DNA of 64,000 bases from Polyodon spathula (taxonomy: Eukaryota; Chordata; Actinopteri; Acipenseriformes; Polyodontidae): the NCBI RefSeq assembly GCF_017654505.1, contig NC_054548.1, forward strand, positions 26,010,969 through 26,074,968, read 5' to 3'. The notes below the pieces were generated by a model. That model made no database searches, was not told where the DNA came from, and saw nothing but the letters and a program-made list of their open reading frames with translations. Both the position numbers and the translations under genes were made by a program. This document shows, one piece after another, positions 10,889 through 22,348 of this stretch; positions within the stretch are counted from its first letter, which is position 1; each line of letters opens with the position of its first letter.

Positions 10889-12711
10889 CAGTGCCAATAG
10901 GAAGTATTCACCCCCCTTGGACGTTTTCACAGTTTGTGGTGTTACAACCTGAAATCTTGATGCATTTAAATGGGATTTGTTTTCCTTTGGGATTTACACA
11001 ACCTACTCAACACTTTCAATGTGTGAAAAAATGGGGGCTGGGGTGGTGGTGGTGAAAAAACAAATCAATTAAATAAAAACCTGAAAAGTCTTCATTAGGT
11101 AAGTGTCTTGCTGGGGAGGCAAAATGAGCTGATCCCTGGAGCCAGCATTACACTTCATCAATCAACACCAGACAGAAGGATATCTACATCAGATGGAAAA
11201 CAACGCAAATGGATAACATTAGTTTACTGCAAAGCTACGTCTTAGTTGGTGCTTATCTTGGCGAGAGCAGAGTTCAAATCAGCATGAAGTTCAACATCTA
11301 CTCATGTAATGGAAATCATTCACCCCCTTTGCTATGACACTCCTAATAAGCTCAGGTGCAACTAATTGCCTTAAATTCACAAGTTAAATGGAGTCCATCT
11401 GTGTGCAATAAAAGTGGTTCACATGATTTCAGATTAAATACACCCATCTCTGTAAGGTCCTACAGTTGGGTAGTGCATTCGAAGCAAAGATACTACCATG
11501 AAGACCAAGGAGCTTTCAAAACAACTCCGGGATAAAGTTGTGGAAAGGCACAGATCAGAGGAGGGGTATAAAATGATTTCAAAGACATTGAATATCCCTT
11601 GGAACACAGTCAAGTCGATCATTAAGAAGTGGAAGGTATATGACACCACCCATAATCTTCTAGAGCAAGCCATCTTCCCTAACTGAACAGCTTGGTAAGA
11701 AGGGCATTGGTCAGAGAATCCACCAAGAGGCCAATGACAACTTCGAAAGACCTACAGCGTTCCATGGCTGAGATGGGAGAAACTGTCCATGTGTCAATAG
11801 TGGAGGTACTCCACAAATCTGGCCTGTATGGAAGTGGCAAGAAGGAAGCCATTCCTGAAACAAGCCCATGTAAAATCCCGCTTGGAATTTGCAAAAAGCC
11901 ATGTGAGAGATGTGGCAAAAGATTTTGTGGTCCGATGAAACAAAAATTGAATTATTTAGCCTAAATGCAAAGCTTTATGTCTGGCGCAAACCCAACACAT
12001 CACCCAGGTAACACCATCCCTACTATGAAGCATGGTGGTGGCAGCATCATGCTATGGTGATGCTTTTCATCGGCAGGGACTGGAAGCTTGTCAGGGTAGA
12101 TGGCAAAATGGATGGTGCTAAAAATAGGCAAATCCTTGAGGAAAACCTGTTTCAGTCTGCAAAAGACCTGACTGGGATGGAGATTCACCTTTCAACAGGA
12201 CAATGACCCCAAGCACAAAGCCAAAGCGTCACTGGAGTGGCTTAAAAACAAGAAAGTGAATGTCCTAGATTTGCCCAGTCAAAGCCTGGACTTTGAGAAT
12301 CTGTGGCAAGACTTGAAGATTGCTGTCCACCAATGATCCCCATCCAACTTGACAGAGCTTGAACAATTTTGCCAAGAAGAATGGGCAAATATTGCGCAAT
12401 CCAGATGTGCAAACCTGGTAGAGACTTACCCCAAAAGACTCACAGCTGTAATTACTACAAAAGGTGGTTCTACCAACTATTGACTCGGGGGGGTGAATAC
12501 TTGTCTAACCAAGACTCTTCAGTTTTTTTTGGTTTTTTTTCCCCCTATTAACTGTAGTTTCACAATAAAAATTCTCTTGCCTTTCAAAGTATTGAGTAGG
12601 TTATGCAAATCAAAAGGAAAAAAATTCCATTTAAATGTATCAAGATATTATGTTGTAACACAACAAACTGTTTAAACATCCAAGGGGGGTGAATACTTAC
12701 TATAGACACTG
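10889..12711 (+). mobile_element. Tc1-like DNA transposon (copy 1), inserted in DIRS recombinase
   Basis: The inverted ends CAGTGCCAATAGGAAGTATTC and (reverse) CAGTGTCTATAGTAAGTATTC are each flanked by TA. The 1823-bp length and the single transposase are usual for Tc1. The insertion point lies within the DIRS recombinase reading frame and the target is cleanly restored by removing the element, so this copy is younger than the DIRS. Confidence 0.92.
11498..12482 (+). pseudogene. Tc1 transposase, disrupted
   Basis: Starts at an ATG giving MKTKELSKQLRDKVVERH and continues through a paired-like helix-turn-helix DNA-binding part (about 11498-11640). The DDE catalytic region has a first Asp in WSDETKIELF (about 11930), a second in FQQDNDP (about 12195) and a Glu in ENLWQDLK (about 12295). 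It ends in ...TTNY at 12480. Frameshifts near 11665 and 12050 and a loss of codons just before the catalytic Glu break it. A live enzyme would cut at the terminal repeats and reinsert at TA. This copy cannot. Confidence 0.85.
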
Positions 12712-12713
12712 TA

Positions 12714-13470
12714 TATCTGTGTGCCACATCAAAATTGACCATCTCCCGGACCTCATTTTTTGGCAGTGCAGTTTTTAAAAAGGGCTAGGCGGCTCCACCA
12801 TCCCCTTACAATGGTTCCTTTCCGATGTCTGGACTTGGTTCTAGAGGATCTTACAAAGGCTCCCTTCGAGCCTCTGCATTCAGTGGACCCTAAATACCTG
12901 TCTTTTAAGAAAGCCTTTCTTCTGGCCGTCACGTTAGCCAAATGTGTCAGTGAGTTACAGGCCCTTTCCATAGAGGGTTCCTGTTTGCACTTTGCCAGCA
13001 GAGGTGATAATGTTACTTCACGCACTAACCTGGCTTTCCTGCCTAAGGTTGTTACACTTGAACCAGTTGGTGGAATTGGAGTCGTTCCACCCGCCCCCCT
13101 TCTCTTCTGAAGCAGATCAGAAACTTAATACACTCTGCACTGTCAGGACGCTGAGGTGTTACATTGATAGGTCTCAATCATGGCGACAGACAACCCAGTT
13201 ATTGGCGTGTTATGGGTCGCATACTCAAGGTCAGGCACTTTCCAAGCAACGTTTGTTGCATTGGATAGTTGATACAATCCAGCTGGCTTATGAGCTGGCT
13301 AACCTACCCTCTCCAAGTGATGTTACAGCTCACTCCACTAGAGGGATTATGACGTCTTCGGCAGTGATTATGGGGCATATGTAACGCTGCAGCATGGACT
13401 ACACCACACATGTTTATATGGTTTTACCGATTGTATGTGGCTACTTCAGTGGCGCCTTTGGTGGTATCCA
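12714..13470 (+). pseudogene. DIRS-like tyrosine recombinase, catalytic part
   Basis: Continues from 10886 with ISVCHIKIDHLPDL, then KRARRLHHP and a long region around 12810-13100 (VDPKYLSFKKAFLLAVTLAK, SELQALSI). The hallmark AHSTRG (HxxR type) falls at about 13328-13345. One frame over, the terminal stretch has AAAWTTPHMF and FYRLYV (about 13385-13440), where the Tyr would be the recombinase nucleophile. Frameshifts near 13060 and 13370 inactivate it. DIRS elements integrate through this recombinase rather than a DDE integrase. I do not recognise the right terminal repeat. Confidence 0.82.
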
Positions 13471-13711
13471 TTTTGGTCTCAAAATAACAGTAGGTTTACC
13501 TCGAGAGGCTGGAGTCTCGATTGAGGTTAATATTTATGATAATAACTTGAAGGTTGTTGCCAGTTACTGCGAAAAATGCGCACATTGTAGCCTTAGAAGG
13601 AACGCTGCTTCAGAGTTTATATAGTATTTTTAATCTGTATATGCACTCATTCACTTTCTTACATTAAATAGTCCAAAGGCATGACATCAATGACATGACA
13701 TGACATTTCAC
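13471..13711. repeat. DIRS tail / old dispersed repeat block
   Basis: No coding content. The string ATTTTTAATCTGTATATGCACTCATT (read in two parts, near 13626-13651) recurs with few changes near 45811-45836. This is an unclassified dispersed repeat or the edge of an old duplication. The right edge is a TGACA-rich short repeat at about 13680-13707. Confidence 0.4.
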
Positions 13712-14024
13712 CAATACTGAAACAAGTGTCCTGTTCTTTCTTGCAGACCCAAGCCATACTTGTACAAGAGTGACCATACATTTCCTGGGATTAATGGGGG
13801 AGATCCCCCAGTTGTCATCCTTTATGCTGAGCTTGGTACAAACTCATTTAATAACTTCCACAAGATGAAAGCTGAGAATGGAGAAATTATCTGTGTTGTG
13901 CCACTTTGTTTCAGTAAGTATTTCTTATTGGGTTTTTTGCTGTGCATAATTGTTGATTTTCACCTGGTATGCAGGGAAGACACCGATTCCTGTTTTTTCT
14001 TCTTCTGTTCTGCATTCAGGTGGT

Positions 14025-14030
<6 letters not shown>
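13712..14030 (+). repeat. 319-bp duplicated block, copy 1 (contains a UGGT2 exon)
   Basis: Identical to 16748-17066 except for one base near 13911 (TTTCAG here, TTGCAG there). It covers the intron end, the whole 167-bp exon and about 117 bp of following intron. Copy 1 sits between repeat sequence on the left and an AT run plus Tc1 on the right, so it looks like the transposed copy. Confidence 0.95.
13747..13913 (+). pseudogene. UGGT2: UGGT2 exon (PYLYKSD...GEII), duplicate copy 1
   Basis: Flanked by acceptor TTCTTGCAG and donor GTAAGT. Reads PKPYLYKSDHTFPG, then PVVILYAELGTNSF and AENGEIICVV, after which the frame is wrong: the expected Arg-His codons are short by two bases (GTTGTGCCACTTT), shared with copy 2. 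A few codons are also missing after FHK compared with the family. The exon ends in phase 0 once the two bases are allowed for. Confidence 0.85.

Positions 14031-14071
<41 letters not shown>
14031..14071. repeat. (AT)n microsatellite
   Basis: About 20 AT units lie between the duplicated exon block and the Tc1 copy. Confidence 0.95.
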
Positions 14072-14074
<3 letters not shown>

Positions 14075-15364
14075 CTGTTCTGAAAGGCCCCAGAGTCCGC
14101 AACACCACTAAGCAAGGGGCACCACCAAGCAAGTGGCACCATGAAGACCAAAGATCACTTCAAACAGGTCAGGGACAAAGTTGTGGAGAAGTACAGATCA
14201 GAGTTGGGTTATAAAAAAATATCCGAAACTTTGACCATCCCACGGAGCACCCTTAAAGCCATTATTAAAAAATGGAAAGAATATGGCACCACAACAAACC
14301 CGGCAAGAGAGGGCCGCCCACCAAGACTCATGGATCAGAGAGGCAACAAAGAGACCAAAGATAACCCTGAAGGAGCTGCAAAGCTCCACAGAGAAGATTG
14401 GAGTATCTGTCCATAGGACCACTTTAAGCCATACACTCCACAGAGCTGAGCTTTACGGAAGAGTGGCCAGAAAAAAGCCATTGCTTAAAGAAAAAAATAA
14501 GCAAACACATTTGGTATTCGCCAAAAGGCATGTGGGAGACTCCCCAAACATATAGAAGAAGGTACTCTGGTCAGATGAGACTAAAATTGAGCTTTTTGAC
14601 AATCAAGGAAAACGCTATGACTGGTGCAAACTCAACACCTCTCATCACCCCAAGAACACCATCCCCACAGTGAAGCATGGTGGTGGCAGCATCATGCTGT
14701 GGGAATGTTTTACATCGGCAGAGACTGGGAAACTGGTCAGAATTGAAGGAATGATGGATGGCGCTAAATACAGGGAAATTCTTGAGGGAAACCTGTTTCA
14801 GTCTTCCAGAGATTTGAGACTGGGACGGAGGTTCACCTTCCAGCAGGACAATGACCCTAAGAATACTGCTAAAGCAACACTTGAGTGGTTTAAGGGGAAA
14901 CATTTAAATTTCATGGAATGGCCTAGTCAAAGCGCAGACCTCAATCCAATTGAGAATCTGTGGTATGACTTAAAGATTGCTGTACACCAGCAGAACCCAT
15001 CCAACTTGAATGAGCTGGAGCAGTTTTGCCATGAAGAATGGGCAAAAATCCCAGTGGCTAGATGTGCCAAGCTTATAGATACATACCCCAAGAGACTTGC
15101 AGCTGTAATTGCTGCAAAAGGTGGCTCTACAAAGTATTGACTTTGGGGGGGGGGGGGGGGAATACTTATGCACGCTCAAGTTTTCTGTTTTTTTGTCTTA
15201 TTTCTTGTTTGTTTCACAATAAAAAATATTTTGCATCTTCAAAGTGGTAGGCATGTTGTGTAAATCAAATGATACAAACCCCAAAAAATCCATTTTAATT
15301 CCAGGTTGTAAGGAAACAAAATAGGAAAAATGCCAAGGGAGGTCAATACGTTCACAAGCCACTG
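14072..15364 (+). mobile_element. Tc1-like DNA transposon (copy 2), left end missing
   Basis: The right end ..CACAAGCCACTG is followed by TA, as expected for Tc1. The left inverted repeat is absent: homology starts within the AT run at CACCTGTTCTGAAAGG. It carries a transposase remnant of a different Tc1 subfamily from copy 1. Its insertion or collapse at the AT run marks the edge of the duplicated UGGT2 exon block. Confidence 0.85.
14141..15140 (+). pseudogene. Tc1 transposase, frameshifted
   Basis: The ATG at 14141 opens MKTKDHFKQVRDKVVEKYRS, with a helix-turn-helix part containing KKISETLTIPRSTLKAIIKK. The C-terminal half is open from 14670 to 15140 and carries FQQDNDPKN and NPIENLW. The first catalytic Asp lies near 14575 (SDETKIELF). 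So all three DDE residues are still present, but frame changes near 14280-14330 and 14550 split the protein in three. It ends GGSTKY. It is better preserved than copy 1 in its last 156 codons. Confidence 0.88.
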
Positions 15365-16747
15365 TAAATGATGAAAAACAGTTCTATAACATTTAATGAT
15401 GAAAGTAATAATGTGTATTTGTGCTTGGTTCAATTCAAAGTTTTTATAAGAACTATGCAACACTGATGACTGTAAATGCAATTATCTATTTGTTCTGGGC
15501 ACTGTTGGTGTGCATACAAACAAATATGTTTTTCAACTTAATTTATATTAAAATACCCATGTACTCCGTTCCTGTCAGTAGAATGCATTTACATCAAAAC
15601 TGTTATGTGGCTATAATCTGTGATCTATATTACAGTATGTTTTATGTAACTGACATTTTAATTCTATATTTCATTTAAACAGTTCACTGAATCACATGGC
15701 ATGTCTGTCTGTTACAGGATAACTCCCATCTAAAGCAAACGTTTCATAATAATATTGTGCTTGCTATGGGATTATGAGGACCCTCTGTATGTGCCTGCAC
15801 TGGTTTCCTGATTTCGTATGGTTTGTCAAGCATCTTTCCACTGAAAAGCATTAATAGTCCCGACAAGTCCAATACAAAAAAAAACCAAAAACAGATTGTC
15901 GGGGTCTGAGCTGCTTGTAGTTGTTGCTGAAACAAGACAGTAGGTCACAGAGCTTATTCCAAGCCTATACCAGCCCAGCCTTTAAACCAGCAGCAGTGAG
16001 TCATCTGCAGTACAAGAAAGAGTCGACAGTGGACACTGACAGGCTTAGGAAATCAGAGTGAAAATTAAAAAAATGCACACAGATAGAAGCCCATTATAGC
16101 AGGAAGATGATTGCCCCTGTAAAACATCAAATACATCCTGGCAGAAAACTATACTGGAGAAATAAAATGTATCCCTTTATCATGAGAAACCGTTAGTTTA
16201 AAACTGGAGTAGAGGTCAGAGAACAATACAAAAGGGCAGCGGAATTATAGCCTATCAGTATCTGAACAGGGTCCAGCCCCAGCTGGTTTAGGTTAACAAG
16301 TCAACTGTATTATAATCTGCATTGGTTTTACTAGAGACATCTGCTAGTCTGTATAACAGGATGCTCTTTATAAATTCTGAAAAATCAAGGACTATATATA
16401 TAATTGTAACAGCAAGTAATGAATTTCAGTTGTGTAAAGTAACTGTAACAGCTGATCGCAGAGGAGTGCTGCCTTGGTAATTCTGCCCTGTGTCGGTTGA
16501 TGTACACTAGAAGATTTAAAATTGTCTGAAGCTTTTTCATACTGTACGAGTGAAAACCCTTGGAGAATGTAGTCTTTGTGAAATGTATAATATATGGTAA
16601 TCTTTACTTTCAGAGGTCAATTACTGTGGGGTTGTCTGAAACTGAGACTTGTCACTTCTCAATCTGGCTGGAATTGAACAGCATTGCAAAAACTAGACCT
16701 TAACATTAACGCATTGTGAAACGGAATAAAGCGTTGTCACTCAAATA
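15365..16747. other. Intron-like sequence with an old dispersed repeat
   Basis: No gene seen. The segment about 15680-15800 (CATGTCTGTCTGTTACAG ... GATTATGAGGACCCTCTGTAT) resembles 46470-46640, the same relative arrangement as the 13626 / 45811 match, suggesting an old dispersed repeat of roughly 0.7-0.8 kb once the Tc1 and exon block are removed. Confidence 0.45.
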
Positions 16748-17066
16748 CAATACTGAAACAAGTGTCCTGTTCTTTCTTGCAGACCCAAGCCATACTTGTA
16801 CAAGAGTGACCATACATTTCCTGGGATTAATGGGGGAGATCCCCCAGTTGTCATCCTTTATGCTGAGCTTGGTACAAACTCATTTAATAACTTCCACAAG
16901 ATGAAAGCTGAGAATGGAGAAATTATCTGTGTTGTGCCACTTTGTTGCAGTAAGTATTTCTTATTGGGTTTTTTGCTGTGCATAATTGTTGATTTTCACC
17001 TGGTATGCAGGGAAGACACCGATTCCTGTTTTTTCTTCTTCTGTTCTGCATTCAGGTGGTTCTTTT
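16748..17066 (+). repeat. 319-bp duplicated block, copy 2 (contains a UGGT2 exon)
   Basis: 318 of 319 bases match 13712-14030. Beyond 17066 this copy continues into CCCCCCAACAG, ordinary intron-like sequence, so this is the likely original position. Confidence 0.95.
16783..16949 (+). pseudogene. UGGT2: UGGT2 exon (PYLYKSD...GEII), copy 2
   Basis: Same reading as 13747-13913, with acceptor TTCTTGCAG and donor GTAAGT. It carries the same two-base loss after GEIICVV. The single difference between copies falls at the third-last exon base. It joins in phase 0 to the SSSSGEM exon at 19564 if the loss is ignored. Confidence 0.88.
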
Positions 17067-17645
17067 CCCCCCAACAGATAATGAGTTTTAGTCAAGCTAG
17101 CCATTCTAGGAAGACTTTTTCATCAGCTTGTTGTCTGCCTGCATGATATTCATAATTACACGTATTCGACAAGGTCTAAGAAACTATGTAGAAAGAGAAA
17201 AGCTGATTTAGTTCTAAAAGTGTAGTACAGAATTCACAATAGATATTAAAGCACTCTCATATCACAGGAAGAGTTTTTTATTCCTCTTTTGGAAGTAGAT
17301 GTGTTATAAGTAGGACATTTGAAGGTTTAGCACTAGTATTTAATCCAGAAACCAACGGTAGGTGTAATTATATTTTGTGTTCTTCATTTCATTGAACAAA
17401 GTATATTTTAGAGAAATTTAAAACAAATGTCGAGCACTGTTCTCTTTTGACAACATGACAAAATGTTTTTTTTCCCTTCTTGGAAGAATTGGTAAAAACT
17501 GACATCCTTAAAGCAAAGCATTTGTAGTGTGTTGAATTAGATGGTTCAGGTGACTTGGAGAGTACTTCACTTTGAAACGCTCTGGCATCATTGAGTTGTT
17601 TATCTGCAGAGCACATGCTGTAGTTCCATGTTTTGAACCATGTAG

Positions 17646-17721
<76 letters not shown>

Positions 17722-19563
17722 ACTTTAACCATATGCTGCCATAATACCATTGCTTCACATGGATCTATTACTGTTGTTTATTATTTTGTTCACCTCTCAT
17801 TATCACTAGCAATATTATTAGTCTTTTGCTTCTCAGCATGCATTTTAAACTCCTACAGGTCCCCTTGTTATACCGCCGCTAGTTAAAATGTTAATTCTGA
17901 AGCAAAGTGCATCAATTTAAATCAATGCTTTCACCCCACTGTGAATCTGCCGCCCTCACTGCACCTCATCTTCCAATGCAGCAAGCCAAGCAAATCATAC
18001 AAATGCAATGAAGTCTCCCTCACTTTACCACTGGCAAGATACTCGTAACCAGCTACAATGCTGAAAATAACTACTTGTTCTCGGACACGTCATCTTCCAT
18101 GTTGTTTAATGTACAAAACACATTATAAAATGTGGATTTTTACTAACCCCCATTGCACTGCCATCCTTGCTTTCATGCCAATTTGGGACCCTTAGTTGGC
18201 AGTATAATGAGGGAGCACTGGACTTTCAACAATTAACAGATTCTTTAATATTTCTAATTGTTTTTAAACACATCTTTCAGTGAGATTCTAGATCGCAAAG
18301 GGCACGTTGAGAAAAGCGACAGCTGTCTGTTGCCAAACTGATTCATTTCAAGTCAAGCACTTGGAACAGAACCAGCACTTGGACCTTAAAACAAGGACAG
18401 ATCCATTGAAATGGGCATACCTAGAATTGTGCGTTGGGACACAGCTTAGCATTTCAAGTTCACATTGTACTCATATAAGTATTGTGATATTTGTTAGATG
18501 AGTCAGAAGTGTATCATTCGGTAGTCCAGATTTAAGGAGAAAATGGCAACAATCACTTTTAAGATGCTGCATGTAATTACCTTTAAGTGTAGCGCTTGAC
18601 AAATCCTGGCTCCTAGTCTAGTGAGAAAATCCCATTACTGTGTGGGCATCACTTTAAAGCCCCAGTGGAGCACTGTTAAATAAACTTTTAATAAAGCGTA
18701 GGAGTAGAAAAATGGCCTGAGATTCCTGTGCTTTATTCCAAATGTATCCAGATAAAACAATGTGAAGCACCTTTGGAATTAACAACAAAATCAGAAAGGT
18801 AGTGAAATATCAAGCTTTGTCAACAGGCACTTTGTGTTCTGTAATCTATTTGTGGGGAGAGGACACACAACACAAATACCTCCAAAAGTCACATTGGTTA
18901 CTGAGTTTGGGGGATATTTTCTTTGTTATTTGTGGTTGATGTCTCCACTGATCATTTAGAGGGAAACAGGAATCCATAGCCGACAAATGTTGGCACAGAT
19001 TTATTCTGCACTGAAAATCTTAAAAAAAAGGTATTAACATTTCAGCTGCATAATCTTGTTCAAGAATAGCATTGTGAAGTGGGAGTGAGCGTGATAAATG
19101 AGCAGCCAAAATGGTATTACATCAAATGAAAGGTTAGAAAAAGGACAGCAGTGGCTTTCAGCAGTTAACAAAGAACAAACATATTTCATATCTGAATTGG
19201 TTTTAATTATTACTTTATTACCATTTTATCCTCTATACAGTAATTGGCTTTTTGAAATTTTAATTCAGGGTGCAATTAGCTGTCTAGTTGCTTTTTATTG
19301 TGTGTAATTGTTCTTCCTGTGAATTCAAGGTTGGCATCCACCACATACTTATTCATCCTTTTTGGATATTGGGGTTATTTTACTCCTTTTGAGAGGTACA
19401 GACATTCTCATGTAGGATAATACATGTTCTGATGGTGTCTATAACAGTGGTATATTGCTTGTTACTCTTTCCTGATCTTTGCTGGTCTGCCTGCAGTCCA
19501 TGGTTTATAATTCACAGACGCATTTCTTCTAAACTGTTTTTTTTCTCTCCTCTCTTTTGCTAG
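17067..19563. other. UGGT2 intron-like sequence
   Basis: No coding content recognised. It contains an (AT)n run at 17649-17717 (about 34 units). Confidence 0.6.
17649..17717. repeat. (AT)n microsatellite
   Basis: Uninterrupted AT dinucleotides. The open frames across it (IYIYIY) are artefacts. Confidence 0.96.
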
Positions 19564-19660
19564 TCTTCCAGTTCGGGTGAAATGCATTTATCAGCATATG
19601 GCATAGAGCTTGCTATTAAAAGTACAGAGTATAGAGCTGTGGATGACACCCAAGTGAAAG
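19564..19660 (+). pseudogene. UGGT2: UGGT2 exon (SSSSGEMHLSAYGIEL...DTQVK)
   Basis: Acceptor TTTTGCTAG. The frame reads SSSSGEMHLSAYGIEL, then AIKSTEYRAVDDTQVK, without a stop. The donor is damaged: AAAG is followed by ATGCTT where GT is expected (19661-19662). It ends in phase 1 and fits the next block. Confidence 0.9.
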
Positions 19661-20034
19661 ATGCTTTTTTTTCTATAAATATGATGTGTGATGTCTTTTA
19701 TTTAACAGTTAGAAAGTTTTTTGTGTTAGATAGAAACATGGAAGTTGTAGAGTCCTCGTAGTAAGTAGTGCTGGACCTTCAGGATCACTGAGATGGTGAA
19801 ATAACAAGACACAGTTTTGGTAGTCAAGCTGAGTTTATTCTCTGGAATGGAGGTTATACAAGCTCTTTTTTTGTTGCTTTCTTCTGAGTACTTATCATAG
19901 TGTGTAAACCTACAGGCATAAGTAAAGTATAACTGGCAGCATAGTTAAAGGTTTCAAGCAGACTTAGTTAGCTGTTGTAAAGTAAAATAACAAGAGAACA
20001 CACAATTACTATCAGTTATCCTCCTGTGGCAAAG
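19661..20034. other. Intron-like sequence
   Basis: No gene recognised. It is interrupted at 20035 by a solo LTR. Confidence 0.5.
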
Positions 20035-20749
20035 TGGCTAGTGGAGGGGAACAGGTATAGCGGTGATGCGATGCAGGAGTGACAGGCAGACAACAGTTTC
20101 CAGTGAAAAGGTGCTTTTATTTATAATCCAGGTCTGGTGACCGTTTAATAATAAATCCCCGGCTATACACAACAATGTGTAAAGCACGGGGATAGCAATA
20201 ATAGGGCACAGTCCCGAACAAAACGAACACACGGTCACCAGTCCTGGGTGAGTGCAGACGTGCTTGTGGTGGGTGAAGACACTGTATTTTGTGGCGGTTC
20301 CGTGCAGTGGTGATCCGGATTGTGCTGACCCTGGTCGACAGCTCCGGACAGGTGAGTTAACTGTCTGGTGGTGCAAAACGCAGACAATTACAAAACAAAC
20401 ACAACACGCAATTCCTCTTTACAACGAGAGCTCCTCTCTCGATCCTTCTCTCTCCAAGCGTTTAACCCAAACGAAGGAGAAGACCAGCGTTACCCTGGCC
20501 CCTATATGTAATCCCGCATGATATCGAGATAAACGGTTGCAGCTGCCTTATTACTTGCAGCTGCCTCTCGTTTACCTCTCAAATCAATACAGTCTTACAA
20601 CAGAGTCGCGCTTCCCTCCAGGCTGACCCACTTCCCTGACCTGGAAACGAACTGTCAGGCCAGCCCTTCCAGATACTTCTCCTCTCGTTCTTTAGCGCCC
20701 TCACAGGTTGGGAGGAAGATTCATCACCAGAACTCATCTTTCCGTCACA
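20035..20749 (-). mobile_element. Solo LTR of the Gmr1-type Gypsy family
   Basis: TGTGGCAAAGTGG ... TTTCCGTCACA, 715 bp, colinear with the LTRs at 2742-3473 and 46751-47471 (for example CCAGTCCTGGGTG, CAGCGTTACCCTGG and CTCACAGGTTGGGAGG). Flanks are CCTCC (left) and CCACC (right), a 5-bp duplication with one mismatch. No internal sequence is present, so it is a recombined solo LTR sitting in a UGGT2 intron. Confidence 0.88.
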
Positions 20750-20913
20750 CCACCATATTCCCTTCTCCTTTCACTATCCTTTGACTACTGAAACTAGCTA
20801 CAAGGGATGGAACTCCCTAGGAGAGTGGCTATGCAAAATAGAAATACATTTCAGTGCAAGGTATAACAGTTCATTACAAAGCGATTAATCATTCATTAAC
20901 ACCACAGTAAGGC

Positions 20914-21212
20914 TTAAGGCCTGTTCACACCAGACGTGGTGCGATTTGTCCTGCAATAAAATTATACTTTGACTGTAACGCTATCTTTCAAACCTGTGGC
21001 GAGAGGTGTGCGCGATGTGATAGGCGACACCTCTGATTGGTCATTCCTTAGCTGCTGTGTGACAAATCGCAAACAAAAGACTGCAAATACCCGTCACATC
21101 GCAGGTAATGCGAATGGTTCATATCAAAACTGCATGTATTATTAATTATTGTCGTGTGTCATACTACAGATTCCATTGTCGCACAGTGTCTAGTATGACT
21201 AGGCCTTTAGAG
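20914..21212. mobile_element. Short inverted-repeat DNA element (MITE)
   Basis: The ends TTAAGGCCTGTTCACACCAG and (reverse) TAAAGGCCTAGTCATACTAG are imperfect inverted repeats of about 30 bp. There is an internal GTGCGATTTG / CAAATCGC pair and no ORF. The TTAA-like boundary hints at a piggyBac/Kolobok-type target, but the family is not certain. Confidence 0.6.
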
Positions 21213-21278
21213 TCACCGGCCAAAGAAACAGCGCTTTAATTGCATTTTGCATTGCTTTCTTTATTGGTTTAACACCAG

Positions 21279-21351
21279 ATACAAATATGACTGTGCTTGA
21301 GAATGGTGAAGATGGCGATAAAGTCCAAGGTTTTCTTTTTGAGAATCTAAA
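21279..21351 (+). pseudogene. UGGT2: UGGT2 exon (TNMTVLEN...QGFLFENLK)
   Basis: Acceptor AACACCAG, donor GTATGT. Reads TNMTVLENGEDGDKVQGFLF then ENLK with no stop, matching the NTTV..VQGFLFGKL segment of the family. It has 2+69+2 bases, phase-compatible with both neighbours. Confidence 0.87.
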
Positions 21352-22248
21352 GTATGTAAAGTATTTCATATCAATAAAAATAAAAATATTCTGTGTGGAC
21401 ATAAACCAAAAAAAACTATTATGAAACAATTTTGAACAACAAGTTTGTAAACCATCCAAATTCCTGTGCACATTAAACTCTGGCTTGATTGACCCTCTTG
21501 CCCAAAACAATATGCAGCCAACCAAAAATCCCTGGAAATGAGATGCCACAGCTGTAGGATTGCTATATGTTGTGATTGACATTCCAAATCTGATCTGTTA
21601 TCCTCCGGTAACAGTACAGTTGAAATAAACAAACTTCACAAAACATCCCATTCACAGCATGGGGCCTGTTGCCAGTTGCCAGTTGCCGGTTTCCAAGCCA
21701 AATTACAGTTTTGTTTGAAGTCCAACTCCAAGTGAGCACATAACTCCCTTTTTTATTAACCCTTTCATCCATAAATATTTTCAAAAAATAGCTGAAATAA
21801 GAAGTTTTGGACACAAATACTTTTGGGAGAAAATGACATCCTCATATGAGGCTACAGTGCATTTGCATCTGCCAAATCTCTCCATATAAACATTAGAAGA
21901 GAGGTGCTTTTTTTTAAATCCATACCATGCATGAAAGGGTTAAAACCCAAGACTTATCAAATAATAGTATCAAAACAAGTTATAGCTGGAGAATGCATCA
22001 AGTGTCTTACTAGTATAAAAAACTTGACGTTGTTTTGGATTTTTGTCCACTCTACACGCAATATGCCCACAGATACTGTGGAAATACCTTGGATTTATAT
22101 TTTCTATATTTTAATCCAAAAATTCAGTGTTGAATCCATGGTGTGACATAGAAGGATATAGCAGCTATATATAAAGATACCGTCAGCAGGGTGGTGCATG
22201 CTGTTAAACTTGACACTATTTTTTATTTTTGTAATCTTGTCCCTGCAG
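21352..22248. other. Intron-like sequence
   Basis: No recognisable gene or repeat terminus. Confidence 0.5.
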
Positions 22249-22348
22249 GAAAGTGCATCCCGATATGAAGGAAGAGCTTGGAGAGATCAGAAAGCACCTC
22301 ATTGAGAGTACTAATGACATGACTCCTTGAAAGTCTGGGAACTTCAAG
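22249..22348 (+). pseudogene. UGGT2: UGGT2 exon (KVHPDMKEEL...), one-base deletion
   Basis: Acceptor CCCTGCAG, donor GTATTC. Reads KVHPDMKEELGEIRKHLIES then TNDMTP and a TGA at 22328. A single missing base in ACTCCTTGAAAG causes this; after it the other frame reads LKVWELQ, the conserved continuation. This is a clear inactivating frameshift. Confidence 0.92.

Noticed and set aside
17572..17886. Open frames rich in IYIYIY across AT runs (also at 13760, 43358)
   Set aside because: AT dinucleotide arrays are open in some frames by composition. No domain or splice context.
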